Of a DNA stretch of 64,000 nucleotides, positions 9,679 to 19,227 are shown one piece after another. The notes under the pieces were generated by a model. The model was not told where the DNA came from, did no database searches, and saw only the letters and a list, made by a program, of their open reading frames with translations. Source of the stretch: Snuella lapsa (GTDB taxonomy: Bacteria > Bacteroidota > Bacteroidia > Flavobacteriales > Flavobacteriaceae). The stretch is taken from contig NZ_BAABCY010000085.1 in the NCBI RefSeq assembly GCF_039539345.1, positions 4,240 to 68,239 of the forward strand, written 5' to 3'. Each line of letters begins with the position of its first letter. Positions within the stretch are counted from its first letter, which is position 1. The position numbers were made by a program, and so were the translations under genes.

Positions 9679-10755
9679 CTAGCGTTTGGCTTTTATTAAG
9701 AGATAAATAGCCAAAATTCCAAAAATAACATTAGGAAACCATACAGCTATTAATGGAGGGAAATCTGACTGTTCTGCCATCACGCCAAAGATCTTATCAA
9801 AAAACACGAACACCATGGCAATACAAATACCTACGGCCAAATTGACTCCCATTCCTCCACGGCGTTTAATGGAGGAAACGGCTACGGCGATAATGGTTAA
9901 AATAAATACAGAAACTGGCAAGCTCCATTTCCTATAAAGGACTAGTTTATACCGTCCTACATTCGATGAGCCACGAGCTTCCTCTTTATCTATAAAACTT
10001 TTTAACTCAGAATATTGTTTGATTTCGGCAGCATAGATAACAGGCGTAAGATCATCTACATCAAAAGCGTACAGGGTATCTTTTCTTCTAACTATTTCCA
10101 AACTATCCGCTCCTTCTTTAACAATACGCTTTACGTAATCGGTTAATCTGTAAGTGGAGTCTTTTTCAATATATTTAATCGTTCTTGCCTTCTCTTTGTA
10201 AACTAATTTATTGTCTTTATAGTGTTCAAGTGTAAAGTCTCTCCCCTCCTTATTTTTTATGTTAAAACTACTAACGTAAATAATATCGTTATCATTAATT
10301 TGCCTAAATACGTTAGTGTTTTGTACAGCGCTCCTACCTTTTCTAAAATATTTATAGCTAAAATCATTAAATCCTTTACTTGCTTTGGGGGCTAAATACA
10401 TGCCCAATACCAAAGACAAAATCCCAACAAAAAAAGCACCTATCAAATAAGGACGTAAAAACCGTGTAAATGAAACTCCTGAACTTAAAAACGCTATAAC
10501 CTCTGTATTATTGGCTAACTTTGATGTAAACCAAATAACCGATAAAAACAAAAATAATGGAAATAAAAGATGGGCAAAATAAATGGTAAAGTCCCAAAAA
10601 TACAGCATCACTTCACCAAATGGGACCTCATTTTCTAGGATTTTACCAATCTTCTCGGCTAAATGGACTGTTATTCCAATCGGAATAAACAGCAATAGCA
10701 TCATGAAAAATGTAAACAAATAACGTTTTAAAATGTACCAATCTAAAATTTTCAC
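9679..10755 (-). CDS. LptF/LptG-family permease
   Basis: A 358-residue permease of the YjgP/YjgQ family that, with LptB, extracts lipopolysaccharide from the inner membrane and passes it to the periplasmic bridge. Three N-terminal membrane segments (starting at LKRYLFTFFMMLLLFIPIG) are followed by a periplasmic beta-jellyroll (about residues 130-250) and three C-terminal helices. Whether it is LptF or LptG cannot be settled here. It begins 41 bp after tgt on the same strand, probably in one transcript. Confidence 0.9.
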   Translation of the reverse strand: MKILDWYILKRYLFTFFMMLLLFIPIGITVHLAEKIGKILENEVPFGEVMLYFWDFTIYFAHLLFPLFLFLSVIWFTSKLANNTEVIAFLSSGVSFTRFLRPYLIGAFFVGILSLVLGMYLAPKASKGFNDFSYKYFRKGRSAVQNTNVFRQINDNDIIYVSSFNIKNKEGRDFTLEHYKDNKLVYKEKARTIKYIEKDSTYRLTDYVKRIVKEGADSLEIVRRKDTLYAFDVDDLTPVIYAAEIKQYSELKSFIDKEEARGSSNVGRYKLVLYRKWSLPVSVFILTIIAVAVSSIKRRGGMGVNLAVGICIAMVFVFFDKIFGVMAEQSDFPPLIAVWFPNVIFGILAIYLLIKAKR

Positions 10756-10796
10756 ACGTTTAAATTTTAGTTAATTAATTATCTTATTTATATTAA

Positions 10797-11927
10797 TTAC
10801 AAACGTTTATCCATTTGTTTCACCATTTTATCTTTCCATTCTCTAAAATCACCTGCTAATATATGTTTTCTAGCTTCACGAACCAACCATAAATAAAAAC
10901 CTAGATTATGTATGGTAGCTATTTGCTTACCTAACAACTCGTTAACAGTAAACAAATGTCTTAAGTAAGCTTTACTGTACTCGGTATCTACAAATGTTAT
11001 GCCCATTTCGTCAATGGGAGAAAAATCGTCTTCCCATTTTTTGTTTTTAATATTTATTGTTCCATGTGCAGTAAACAACATACCATTTCTAGCATTTCGT
11101 GTAGGCATCACACAATCGAACATATCTACACCTAACGCAATATTTTCTAAAATATTGATAGGCGTTCCTACTCCCATTAAATAACGTGGTTTGTCTTCTG
11201 GCAAAATACTACATACTACATCGGTCATAGCATACATCTCCTCGGCAGGCTCTCCAACCGACAAGCCTCCAATAGCATTAGCAACAGCACCTGCATTGGC
11301 TATATACTCTGCAGATTGCATACGCAAATCTTTATAAGTACTTCCCTGAACTATTGGAAAAAAAGCTTGACCATAATCATACTTCAATGGTGTTTTTTCT
11401 AAATGGGCAATACAACGATCCAACCAACGATGCGTCATATGCATTGATCGTTTTGCATAATTATAATCACACGGGTATGGAGTACACTCGTCGAAGGCCA
11501 TAATAATGTCTGCTCCAATACTTCTCTGTATTTCCATTACATTTTCTGGAGTAAATACATGATAGCTTCCATCTATATGGGATTTAAACTTAACTCCTTC
11601 TTCTTTAATTTTTCTATTAGATGATAATGAATAAACTTGATACCCTCCAGAATCAGTTAAAATATTTCTATCCCAATTCATAAATTTGTGTAGGCCTCCT
11701 GCCTTTTCTAAGATTGGGGTTTGGGGTCTTAAATATAAATGGTAAGTGTTACCCAATATAATATCTGGGTTTATTTCATCTTTAAGTTCACGCTGATGAA
11801 CTCCTTTTACAGAAGCTACGGTTCCAACAGGCATAAAAATTGGTGTTTCTATAACACCATGATCTGTCGTTATTTTTCCTGCTCTTGCCTTACTTTGTGA
11901 ATCTTTAGCTTTTAATTCAAATTTCAT
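10797..11927 (-). CDS. tgt: tRNA-guanine transglycosylase, lacking the zinc cysteines
   Basis: A 376-residue enzyme exchanging guanine 34 of tRNAs with GUN anticodons for a queuosine precursor base. Visible family motifs are the early catalytic-Asp segment LTDSGGYQVYSLS, ADIIMAFDECTPYP, GGLSVGEP and MPTRNARNG. The normal C-terminal zinc site C-x-C-x2-C-x25-H is altered. Where E. coli Tgt reads DPECDCYTC, this protein reads DEMGITFVD, with Gly, Thr and Asp in place of the three Cys; the final His of TIHN remains. Everything else is intact, so it is probably functional without zinc or with altered metal use. No preQ1 riboswitch was recognised upstream. Confidence 0.95.
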   Translation of the reverse strand: MKFELKAKDSQSKARAGKITTDHGVIETPIFMPVGTVASVKGVHQRELKDEINPDIILGNTYHLYLRPQTPILEKAGGLHKFMNWDRNILTDSGGYQVYSLSSNRKIKEEGVKFKSHIDGSYHVFTPENVMEIQRSIGADIIMAFDECTPYPCDYNYAKRSMHMTHRWLDRCIAHLEKTPLKYDYGQAFFPIVQGSTYKDLRMQSAEYIANAGAVANAIGGLSVGEPAEEMYAMTDVVCSILPEDKPRYLMGVGTPINILENIALGVDMFDCVMPTRNARNGMLFTAHGTINIKNKKWEDDFSPIDEMGITFVDTEYSKAYLRHLFTVNELLGKQIATIHNLGFYLWLVREARKHILAGDFREWKDKMVKQMDKRL

Positions 11928-12141
11928 GTATATCTATTTATCATGTCTTTAATCTATACGCCATTTTACATTATTAAGTGAGCCAATCGTTAAACATGAT
12001 CTGGTATAATTCACTTTAAAATTTAAAGACAATCGTTGGCAAATATAATTACTATAAACTATATGAAATGTTATAAAAAGAAAATAATATTGCTTTGGCA
12101 ACGTTTTTGATTAATGTATTACCAATAAAAAAAATACTATT

Positions 12142-12726
12142 ATGAAACATCCCATTTTTATTTTACTACTCCTAGTAGCCATTCCTACTTCTGTAATATC
12201 CCAAACGGCTCATGGCTTTGGCTTTAAAGCCGGTTTAAACTACAATGCCAATGGAGATTATTTTGAATCCATTGGTAGCAATGCAAAACACCCTGATAGA
12301 AATATAGGATACAACTTTGGATTGTTTGGAAAAATAGGAAACCAGGTCTATTTTAAGCCTGAAGTTGTTTTTACAAAAACAAAAAGTGATTATAATGATG
12401 ATAGCTTTAGCATGCAAAAACTAGATGCCCCATTGCTTGTAGGTTTAAAAGTTATAGGGCCTGTTAGTGTTTTTGGCGGCCCTGCTTTGCAGTACATTTT
12501 GGATACCGAATTTGATGGTATATCTATTAATGACATTGAAAACGAATTTTCTGTTGGATTAAATTTTGGTATCGGCCTTAACTTTAAAAAGATTGGTTTA
12601 GATGTAAGATATGAACGTGGTTTTAGCGATAATGAAGCGAGCTTTTTAAACAATAATAATATTGGTACAAGCCGATTAGATGCAAGACCCGATCAGCTTA
12701 TTTTAAGTTTATCTTTTATTTTATAG
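12142..12726 (+). CDS. Outer-membrane beta-barrel protein (porin/OmpW-like)
   Basis: A 194-residue protein with a Sec signal (MKHPIFILLLLVAIPTSVIS, cleavage after about residue 20). It has amphipathic strands typical of the Bacteroidota outer-membrane beta-barrel (PorT-like) group, such as GFKAGLNYNANGD and GLNFGIGLNFKKIGLDVRYE, and ends in alternating hydrophobic residues with a terminal LSLSFIL suited to barrel assembly. An 8-strand barrel fits the length. It stands alone and ends at a strong bidirectional hairpin. The role is unknown. Confidence 0.82.
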   Translation: MKHPIFILLLLVAIPTSVISQTAHGFGFKAGLNYNANGDYFESIGSNAKHPDRNIGYNFGLFGKIGNQVYFKPEVVFTKTKSDYNDDSFSMQKLDAPLLVGLKVIGPVSVFGGPALQYILDTEFDGISINDIENEFSVGLNFGIGLNFKKIGLDVRYERGFSDNEASFLNNNNIGTSRLDARPDQLILSLSFIL

Positions 12727-12762
12727 ATATCGTTTCCTTTAAACCTTGATTACCTAGTTAGC

Positions 12763-12806
12763 ATAAGCCATTTGAATAGTAGTTTACAGCTATTTAAATG
12801 GCTTAT
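12763..12806. terminator. Bidirectional terminator hairpin
   Basis: 17-bp stem (ATAAGCCATTTGAATAG / CTATTTAAATGGCTTAT, one G-U-type mismatch) around a short loop, between convergent genes. It overlaps the last bases of the VOC gene. Confidence 0.75.
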
Positions 12807-13150
12807 TTATCAGACCAAACTGCCAGTTCATTTCCTGATGGGTCTAAAAAATGAAACCTACGCCCTCCGGGAAATGAAAATATATCTTTAGAAAGCCTTC
12901 CTTTAACTTCTAGTATTTTTGCTTTTATCGCATCTAAATCTTCATGGTAGAGTACCATCAACGCGCCATTAACGATCTCTCCTTTTGTTCTCTCAAAACC
13001 GCCTTCTAAGCCACTATTTGAAAATGCTACATAGTCAGGGCCGTAATCTGTAAAATCCCAACCAAAAGCTTGGCTATAAAACGTTTTTATTGTTTCAAGA
13101 TTTGTTGCTTTAAACTCTACATAGTTGATTTTATTGTTTTTAACCTCCAT
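12803..13150 (-). CDS. VOC-family (glyoxalase-like) protein
   Basis: A 115-residue single-domain vicinal-oxygen-chelate protein. It starts with the typical NYVEFKATNLETIKTFYSQA helix-strand pattern and ends with FHFLDPSGNELAVWSDK, the usual C-terminal metal-ligand strand (E in GNELAVW). The WDFTDYGPDYVAF segment is also typical. Members act as lyases, isomerases or resistance proteins, or have no known activity; the substrate is not predictable. Cytoplasmic and apparently monocistronic. Confidence 0.85.
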   Translation of the reverse strand: MEVKNNKINYVEFKATNLETIKTFYSQAFGWDFTDYGPDYVAFSNSGLEGGFERTKGEIVNGALMVLYHEDLDAIKAKILEVKGRLSKDIFSFPGGRRFHFLDPSGNELAVWSDK

Positions 13151-13383
13151 CTACAAATAATCTTTATTCGTTTTGTTAAGTAACTGAAATTTACAAAAAA
13201 CAAAGGATTTCTTAAAACGAAATATCCCGGAGTCAGAACCATGAAGAATTCTTTTCGATTATACATTTAATATCTATAACCAGAAAAACATCCCGAATGG
13301 CTTAAATTCACTATATTTAATATCTAACAACTTATTATTATAAATACATTACATCCAATAAGAAACGCTAAACAACCAACAAA

Positions 13384-14421
13384 ATGGACACAGAAAACAC
13401 AAATCAAGTAACCCCGTCTAAAATCATGCAAATAGGCATGGGCTTTTGGGCCTCAAAAACCCTTTTATCGGCTGTTAATATGGGGCTGTTCACACATTTA
13501 GCAAATGGTTCGCTAACAGGTGAGGCAATTCAAGAAAAATTAGGATTGCACAAAAGATCTCTTTTTGATTTTTTAGACACCCTGGTAGCTCTAGGGTTCT
13601 TAAAACGTACTGGAATTAAAGAGAATGCGTTGTATAGCAATTCGGAAGATACAGATATGTTTTTAGATAAAAACAAATTAAGCTATATAGGAGGCATTTT
13701 AGAAATGTCCAACAATCGATTATACCCATTTTGGAACGATTTGGAAACATGTTTAAAAACTGGTAAGCCTCAAAACGAAACAAAGCATGGAGGGCAACCA
13801 ATTTTTGAAGCACTCTATAGTAATGAAGATACTTTAAGGGAGTTTATACATGGTATGGGAGGGGTACAAGCGGGCAACTTTATGAAATTGGCTCATGAAT
13901 TTGATTTTTCCAATTATAACACGCTTTGTGATATTGGGGGCTCTGGAGGTAATCTTTCAATACATATTGCCAAACACAATGCTCATATAAAATGTATTTC
14001 ATACGACCTCCCTCCTGTTGGTCCTATTGCAAAAGAAAATATTAAAATGATTGGGCTAGATGATAGAATAGATGTTGTTTCTGGCGACTTTTTTAAAGAT
14101 GATTTCCCAAAAGCCGACGTTATTACCATGGGCAATATTTTGCACGATTGGGGTATGGAGGATAAGTTAATGCTAATAAAAAAAGCTTACGACGCATTAC
14201 CAAAAGGTGGATTGTTTGTCGTTATAGAAAATATAATTGATAATGAAAGAAATAAAAATGCCTTTGGTTTAATGATGTCCTTAAACATGGCTATTGAAAC
14301 CAATCAAGGCTTTGATTTTACAGCTTCTGACTTTAACCAGTGGGCTTTAAATACAGGTTTTTCAAAAACGAAAATTATGCCTTTAACGGGACCTTCAAGT
14401 GCTATAATAGCTACTAAATGA
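13384..14421 (+). CDS. SAM-dependent methyltransferase (O-methyltransferase type)
   Basis: 345 residues. An N-terminal winged-helix dimerisation domain (about 15-100) is followed by a Rossmann SAM-binding fold with LCDIGGSGGNLSIHIAKH, the acidic SYDLPPV loop, the GDFFKDDFP adenine-site segment and ILHDWGMED. The last includes the His that in plant-type and hydroxyneurosporene O-methyltransferases is the catalytic base. The acceptor is unknown and no pathway genes adjoin it. It is followed by a copy of a dispersed hairpin element. Confidence 0.88.
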   Translation: MDTENTNQVTPSKIMQIGMGFWASKTLLSAVNMGLFTHLANGSLTGEAIQEKLGLHKRSLFDFLDTLVALGFLKRTGIKENALYSNSEDTDMFLDKNKLSYIGGILEMSNNRLYPFWNDLETCLKTGKPQNETKHGGQPIFEALYSNEDTLREFIHGMGGVQAGNFMKLAHEFDFSNYNTLCDIGGSGGNLSIHIAKHNAHIKCISYDLPPVGPIAKENIKMIGLDDRIDVVSGDFFKDDFPKADVITMGNILHDWGMEDKLMLIKKAYDALPKGGLFVVIENIIDNERNKNAFGLMMSLNMAIETNQGFDFTASDFNQWALNTGFSKTKIMPLTGPSSAIIATK

Positions 14422-14436
14422 TCTGAAATCGACAAT

Positions 14437-14517
14437 CGAGATTTAAATGCTCTGAGGCTCATCCGAAATCAAGAATAATTTCTTTTAACTACCTCGCGTG
14501 TTTGCACAGAGGTAGTT
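14437..14517 (-). repeat. Dispersed hairpin element, copy 1
   Basis: Hairpin 14487-14517 (AACTACCTC / GAGGTAGTT) plus the box CGAGATTTAAATG at 14437-14449. Reverse-complemented, both parts and their order match copy 2 at 25780-25840. It may also terminate the methyltransferase transcript. Confidence 0.6.
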
Positions 14518-14547
14518 TACTTCTCCTGTATGACTTTGAAAGTAGCT

Positions 14548-15552
14548 TTAAAACTCTAAGTTTCTTCTTCTAAGAAGTGTTTTTGAATAATCACGACCTA
14601 GTTTATCCCCATAATCTCTATAGGCTTGTTGTGCCCATTGCAAAGCTAGGTTGGTTTCTCCCAACACCTCATAAGCAACAGCTATATTTAAAGCAGCTCT
14701 TCCTGCAGATTTGCTATTTGTATCTTCTGCAATCTCTCTCCATATTTCAATAGCTTCCTTCCATCTGGCAACTTCAGTAGATCGCCATCCTCTATCAAAT
14801 AACCGCTTATCCTTTCCTTTTCCTTTTTTATACATATCCCGTTTTACCCTATAATACCCAGGTAAAAACCTACTAACATAATCAAGACCTGCTGCATAAG
14901 CTGTTTCATGAAGTGCATTAACGGGAGGTAAATCATTAACTAAATCGAAATCCATGTAGTAGGTTTGTTGAAAATGATCAGAAATACTTTTCGTTACGGG
15001 ATCGTATAATCGCCAATAGCTCTTTACATCAACGCGTACCCGCGATGGAAGTCGTAAATTTGGTTTTCCTGTTGTCATCACAGACGATACCTGATCAGCA
15101 ATAGCAGAGCGTAAAATATTGGAATTGGAATCGAAGGTCTCCAGTACTAAAAGAGCATCGGCTTGTGCTGAATTACAAATTGAGGCCACGCGTTCCCAGT
15201 TTAACTTATCCGGCATTTGTCGAGTACCCGTACCATAAATCCTTAATGTGTCAGGTATCACGATATTAAGATGGCTCTTGTTTTGTAAACCATCAAACGC
15301 TCCTTTTATTACTTCATCGGAAGCCAACTTATCAGATCCTGCAATTTCACCTGTTGCTATTGATTCCAACACCTCTCCCCTTTTGTCCTCCTCTTTTGTC
15401 AATGAACGGTTTAGTACAACTATGTTATTAATACCTTCTGGAAGTACCACCATTGGTTTTTGAGGGTAATCCAAACGTACATAACCATAACTTCCACATG
15501 AAGCAAGGCTTAGCATTAACAATAACGAAAATAGAAAGTAGATTTTGTTCAT
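14548..15552 (-). CDS. TPR-containing lipoprotein (DUF6340-like)
   Basis: The open frame starts at 15597, but the signal peptide begins at MNKIYFLFSLLLMLSLASC, so 15552 is chosen, giving 334 residues with lipid Cys 19. The central part is a globular region rich in strands. The C-terminal 80 residues contain TPR-like helices (WKEAIEIWREIAED, AALNIAVAYEVLGETNLALQWAQQAY). It resembles the DUF6340 lipoproteins of Bacteroidota, function unknown, probably on the periplasmic side of the envelope. It is monocistronic. Confidence 0.78.
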   Translation of the reverse strand: MNKIYFLFSLLLMLSLASCGSYGYVRLDYPQKPMVVLPEGINNIVVLNRSLTKEEDKRGEVLESIATGEIAGSDKLASDEVIKGAFDGLQNKSHLNIVIPDTLRIYGTGTRQMPDKLNWERVASICNSAQADALLVLETFDSNSNILRSAIADQVSSVMTTGKPNLRLPSRVRVDVKSYWRLYDPVTKSISDHFQQTYYMDFDLVNDLPPVNALHETAYAAGLDYVSRFLPGYYRVKRDMYKKGKGKDKRLFDRGWRSTEVARWKEAIEIWREIAEDTNSKSAGRAALNIAVAYEVLGETNLALQWAQQAYRDYGDKLGRDYSKTLLRRRNLEF

Positions 15553-15752
15553 AATTTCATAATATTTAGTGACTTGACTTTTATTTTCAATAAACATGCC
15601 ATAATTTTAAATAGCCTATTTCTAACAACACGACATTATACTTTAAAATTAGGCATTGTGTGTTCTTCAATTGTGATTATTTGATTATAAAAAGGCTACT
15701 AAAATTGACTCTCCCATAACAAAAGCATAAGATACCGGTATACAAAAACTAA

Positions 15753-15785
15753 AAAATCCGGAGTGCATAATAATCTCCGGATTTT
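15753..15785 (-). terminator. Terminator after the ABC-F gene
   Basis: 11-bp perfect stem (AAAATCCGGAG / CTCCGGATTTT) downstream of the minus-strand ABC-F stop codon. Confidence 0.75.
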
Positions 15786-15844
15786 AAAAACTTCATTCTA
15801 TAGTCTTTAACGGTTAACCGTTTTTAAGAGCTATATTTATCTCT

Positions 15845-17470
15845 TTAGGCAGTAACTGAATACATTTTATTACGCAATTCCTTAATTTTTGCATCCTGCA
15901 TATATTCGTCAAAAGTAGTATATCTATCAATAATGCCATTAGGTGTTAATTCTACTACACGATTTGCTACTGTTTGGGCAAATTCATGATCGTGAGTCGT
16001 AAACAAAATGGTACCTTTAAAGTTTTTAAGCGAATTATTAAATGCCGTAATACTTTCCAAATCCAAGTGGTTTGTAGGTTCGTCCAACATAAGCACGTTT
16101 GCTCTTACCATCATCATTCTACTTAGCATACAACGTACTTTTTCCCCTCCCGATAACACATTCGACTTCTTAAGGGCTTCTTCTCCACTAAAAATCATTT
16201 TGCCCAAAAACCCACGAATATAAACCTCTTCGCGCTCTTCTTCGGTCGTTGCCCATTGACGCAACCAATCTACTAATGTCAAATCATTGCTAAAAAACTC
16301 ACTGTTATCTAATGGAAGATAAGACTGGGTTGTTGTTATTCCCCAAGCGTACTCACCTGCATCAGCCTGCTCCTTCCCATTTATAATCTGATAAAAAGCA
16401 GTAGTCGCCCTCGAATCTTTTGAAAAAACAACTACTTTATCTCCCCGGTTAAGATTTAGGTCGATTTCTTTAAATAATGTTTCCCCTTCAATAGAAGCTG
16501 CCAAACCTTGAATGTTCAAAATTTGATCTCCTGCTTCTCTATCTCGTTCAAAAATAATTGCTGGATACCTACGACTAGTAGGTCTAATATCTGCTATATT
16601 TAGTTTATCGATCATCTTTTTTCTACTTGTAGCTTGTTTACTTTTAGCCACATTGGCAGAAAAACGCCTGATAAACTCTTCTAATTCCTTTTTCTTTTCT
16701 TCGGCTTTCTTGTTTTGCTGAGCACGCTGACGCGCAGCTAATTGAGAAGATTCATACCAAAACGTGTAATTACCCGAATAATGGTTAATTTTACCAAAAT
16801 CAATATCAGAGATGTGTGTACATACAGCATCTAAAAAGTGACGGTCGTGAGACACCACAATAACACAATTTTCATAGTTTGCTAAAAAATTCTCTAGCCA
16901 GGAAATAGTTTCGTAATCCAAATCGTTGGTAGGCTCATCCATAATCAACACATCAGGATTTCCGAATAGGGCTTGTGCCAAAAGCACCCGTACCTTTTGC
17001 TTACCATCCATGTCGCTCATTAGCATGTAATGAAACTCCTCTTTTATCCCTAAATTAGACAACATTGCGGCTGCATCACTATCGGCATTCCATCCATTCA
17101 TCTCTTCAAACTGTACCTGAAGCTCCCCTATTCTTTCTGCATTTTCATCTGAGTAGTCGGCATACAACGCATCCATTTCAGATTTTATTTCAAATAAAGG
17201 CTTATTTCCCATTAAAACGGTCTCTAAAACTGTATGCGCATCGTACAAATTATGGTTTTGTTCCAATACAGACATGCGCTTGCCCGGTTCTAATGAAATA
17301 TGCCCCGAAGTAGGCTCTTGCTTTCCAGAAAGAATCTTTAAAAACGTAGATTTTCCTGATCCATTAGCTCCAATAATTCCATAGCAATTCCCCTGAGTAA
17401 AGGTTGTATTCACCTCATCAAAAAGAATGCGTTTCCCAAACTGAACCGAAAGATTCGAAACTGATAACAT
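15845..17470 (-). CDS. ABC-F family ATPase
   Basis: A 541-residue soluble protein with two ABC domains and no membrane segments, of the ribosome-associated ABC-F type (YbiT-like). Domain 1 has Walker A GANGSGKST and Walker B VLIMDEPTNDLD, but its signature position reads MSDMDGKQKV instead of LSGGQ. Domain 2 has a good signature (LSGGEKVRCML) and LMLDEPTNHLD, but its P-loop position reads FSKDSRATT, which lacks GxxGxGKS. The charged linker around residues 240-300 fits the P-site tRNA-interaction motif region. The expected role is translation-elongation support or resistance. Confidence 0.9.
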   Translation of the reverse strand: MLSVSNLSVQFGKRILFDEVNTTFTQGNCYGIIGANGSGKSTFLKILSGKQEPTSGHISLEPGKRMSVLEQNHNLYDAHTVLETVLMGNKPLFEIKSEMDALYADYSDENAERIGELQVQFEEMNGWNADSDAAAMLSNLGIKEEFHYMLMSDMDGKQKVRVLLAQALFGNPDVLIMDEPTNDLDYETISWLENFLANYENCVIVVSHDRHFLDAVCTHISDIDFGKINHYSGNYTFWYESSQLAARQRAQQNKKAEEKKKELEEFIRRFSANVAKSKQATSRKKMIDKLNIADIRPTSRRYPAIIFERDREAGDQILNIQGLAASIEGETLFKEIDLNLNRGDKVVVFSKDSRATTAFYQIINGKEQADAGEYAWGITTTQSYLPLDNSEFFSNDLTLVDWLRQWATTEEEREEVYIRGFLGKMIFSGEEALKKSNVLSGGEKVRCMLSRMMMVRANVLMLDEPTNHLDLESITAFNNSLKNFKGTILFTTHDHEFAQTVANRVVELTPNGIIDRYTTFDEYMQDAKIKELRNKMYSVTA

Positions 17471-17729
17471 ATATGAGTCTTTTTATTTTCTGCAAAAGTA
17501 GAAAATTCAAACCGTAAGACGAAACATCCATTACTAATAATTTAACAGGTTAAAGCAAGCTGTTTATGCCTTTGTTTCTAATCGATAACCGCTTTTTATG
17601 GGTTATGGCAGATTTTCCTTAATTCCCAAGTCTAGTTTATTTAACAGCGTATTAACAACACTTTTTAATTACAACCTATATTTTTGTATAGAAAAGCGCG
17701 TATGCTGCTCATCTTTTAGAGGGAGATTT

Positions 17730-19154
17730 ATGAAATTATATTTTTGGATATTAACTATATTAATAACCGTTCTTAGTTGCGAACATGATAGTAAGAATGA
17801 CTATGCTTATATTGGAGGTGAAGTTGTTAGCCCCAAAAACGATATTGTCTTCATTAATCATTCCAACGAAGTTATAGATACGGTTAGACTTGATAAAAAC
17901 AATAGGTTTATATATAAATTCGACAATCTTATACCTGGTTTGTATTCGTTTAGCTTACAATCCTCAGAAGGTCTTGAATACCAAACAGTACTCTTAGAAC
18001 CTAACGATAGTATTTTGTTTAGACTGAACACCTTAGACTTTGATGAATCCTTGGTTTATACTGGTATAGGTGCTAAAAAGAACAATTATTTCATTGATGA
18101 GTTTTTAAAAAATGAAAACGAGGTTAAAGAGATATTCAAATTATGCCAATTAACACCAGCAGCCTACGATAAACACGTAGACTCTATAAAGCATAGCAAA
18201 GACAAAAACCTTGATACCTTTAAGGGAAAAAACAAAACTTCCGATTTATTCAATAGTATAGCTAGGGCTAATATTGATTTTAACTACTATTATAATAAAG
18301 AAATTTATCCGTTTGTGCATTATGGCAATAAGGCTGAAATTTTAAAGGAGCTTCCAAAAGACTTCTATGCCTTTAGACAGCAAATTAACTATAGTGACAA
18401 CAATTTAAAGGACAACCACATTTATAAATCGTTTTTAAAATACAGCCTTAGTAACTTAGCTCTTTCTAGTCATTTTAAACATTCTCAGGAAGATAATTTT
18501 AACTGGCTTTCTACTTGTTACAATCTAGACAGGTTGAATCTCATAGACAGTTTGGTTGCCAACAACACTTTAAAAAATGAATTGTTATTTAAATTCACCA
18601 TGAACTTTTTAACAAGAAATAATAATGAAACAACAAACAAAAAAATAATCGCTAGTTATTTAAGTAAAAGTTCCAGTGAAGAAAACAATGAAGAAATAAA
18701 GCTTTTTGCCAACTCGCTAAGTAAATTAAAAGTAGGTACAAGCATACCAAATGTAAAAGTAATTAACCTTCATAACAGCAATGAAAACCCTATTAATTCA
18801 TTAATAAACTCACCTACAGTAATATTCTTTTGGTCTCATAAATTTTACAATCATTTTAAGGATAGCCATAATAAAATAAATGAATTAAAACTAAAATATC
18901 CTGAAGTTAAGTTTATAAGCATAAATATTGATGACTATGATACTCAAAAATGGAAAACCATTGTAGAAAGGAATAAGATCATAAATAAAGATGAGTACAA
19001 ATTCCAAAATCCATCCGAATCAACAAAAGCATTAGCTATCTGGCACATGACCAAAACGATTTTAGTAGACGAGGACCAAAAGATAGTTAATAGTAACACC
19101 AATATTTTTGAAAGGAATTTTGAAGAGCAGTTATTGGGACTAATCAACAAATAA
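17730..19154 (+). CDS. TlpA-like thioredoxin-fold lipoprotein without catalytic cysteines
   Basis: The open frame begins at 17598, but MKLYFWILTILITVLSC from 17730 gives a lipoprotein signal preceded by GGGAGA, giving 474 residues. The N-terminal section is a beta-rich domain like those preceding TlpA domains in Bacteroidota (GGEVVSPKNDIVFINHSN). The long middle is helical. The C-terminal domain has the thioredoxin/AhpC-TSA pattern (TSIPNVKVINL, TVIFFWSHKFYNHF, KFISINIDD), but the active site reads W-S-H-K-F-Y where W-C-x-x-C is expected. It is unlikely to be a disulfide oxidoreductase and may act as a binding or chaperone-like protein. Confidence 0.75.
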   Translation: MKLYFWILTILITVLSCEHDSKNDYAYIGGEVVSPKNDIVFINHSNEVIDTVRLDKNNRFIYKFDNLIPGLYSFSLQSSEGLEYQTVLLEPNDSILFRLNTLDFDESLVYTGIGAKKNNYFIDEFLKNENEVKEIFKLCQLTPAAYDKHVDSIKHSKDKNLDTFKGKNKTSDLFNSIARANIDFNYYYNKEIYPFVHYGNKAEILKELPKDFYAFRQQINYSDNNLKDNHIYKSFLKYSLSNLALSSHFKHSQEDNFNWLSTCYNLDRLNLIDSLVANNTLKNELLFKFTMNFLTRNNNETTNKKIIASYLSKSSSEENNEEIKLFANSLSKLKVGTSIPNVKVINLHNSNENPINSLINSPTVIFFWSHKFYNHFKDSHNKINELKLKYPEVKFISINIDDYDTQKWKTIVERNKIINKDEYKFQNPSESTKALAIWHMTKTILVDEDQKIVNSNTNIFERNFEEQLLGLINK

Positions 19155-19181
19155 GACAAACAACAACAATACAATAAATAT

Positions 19182-19206
19182 AAAAAGCCGGGAATACCGG
19201 CTTTTT
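19182..19206. terminator. Bidirectional terminator hairpin
   Basis: AAAAAGCCGG / CCGGCTTTTT stem with a short loop and T-run, between the convergent TlpA-like and transaldolase genes. Confidence 0.85.
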
Positions 19207-19227
19207 AACATTTACGAAGGTTGTATA

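Noticed and set aside
11928..12141. preQ1 riboswitch upstream of tgt
   Set aside because: No recognisable aptamer stem and A-rich tail pattern was found in the 214-bp leader.
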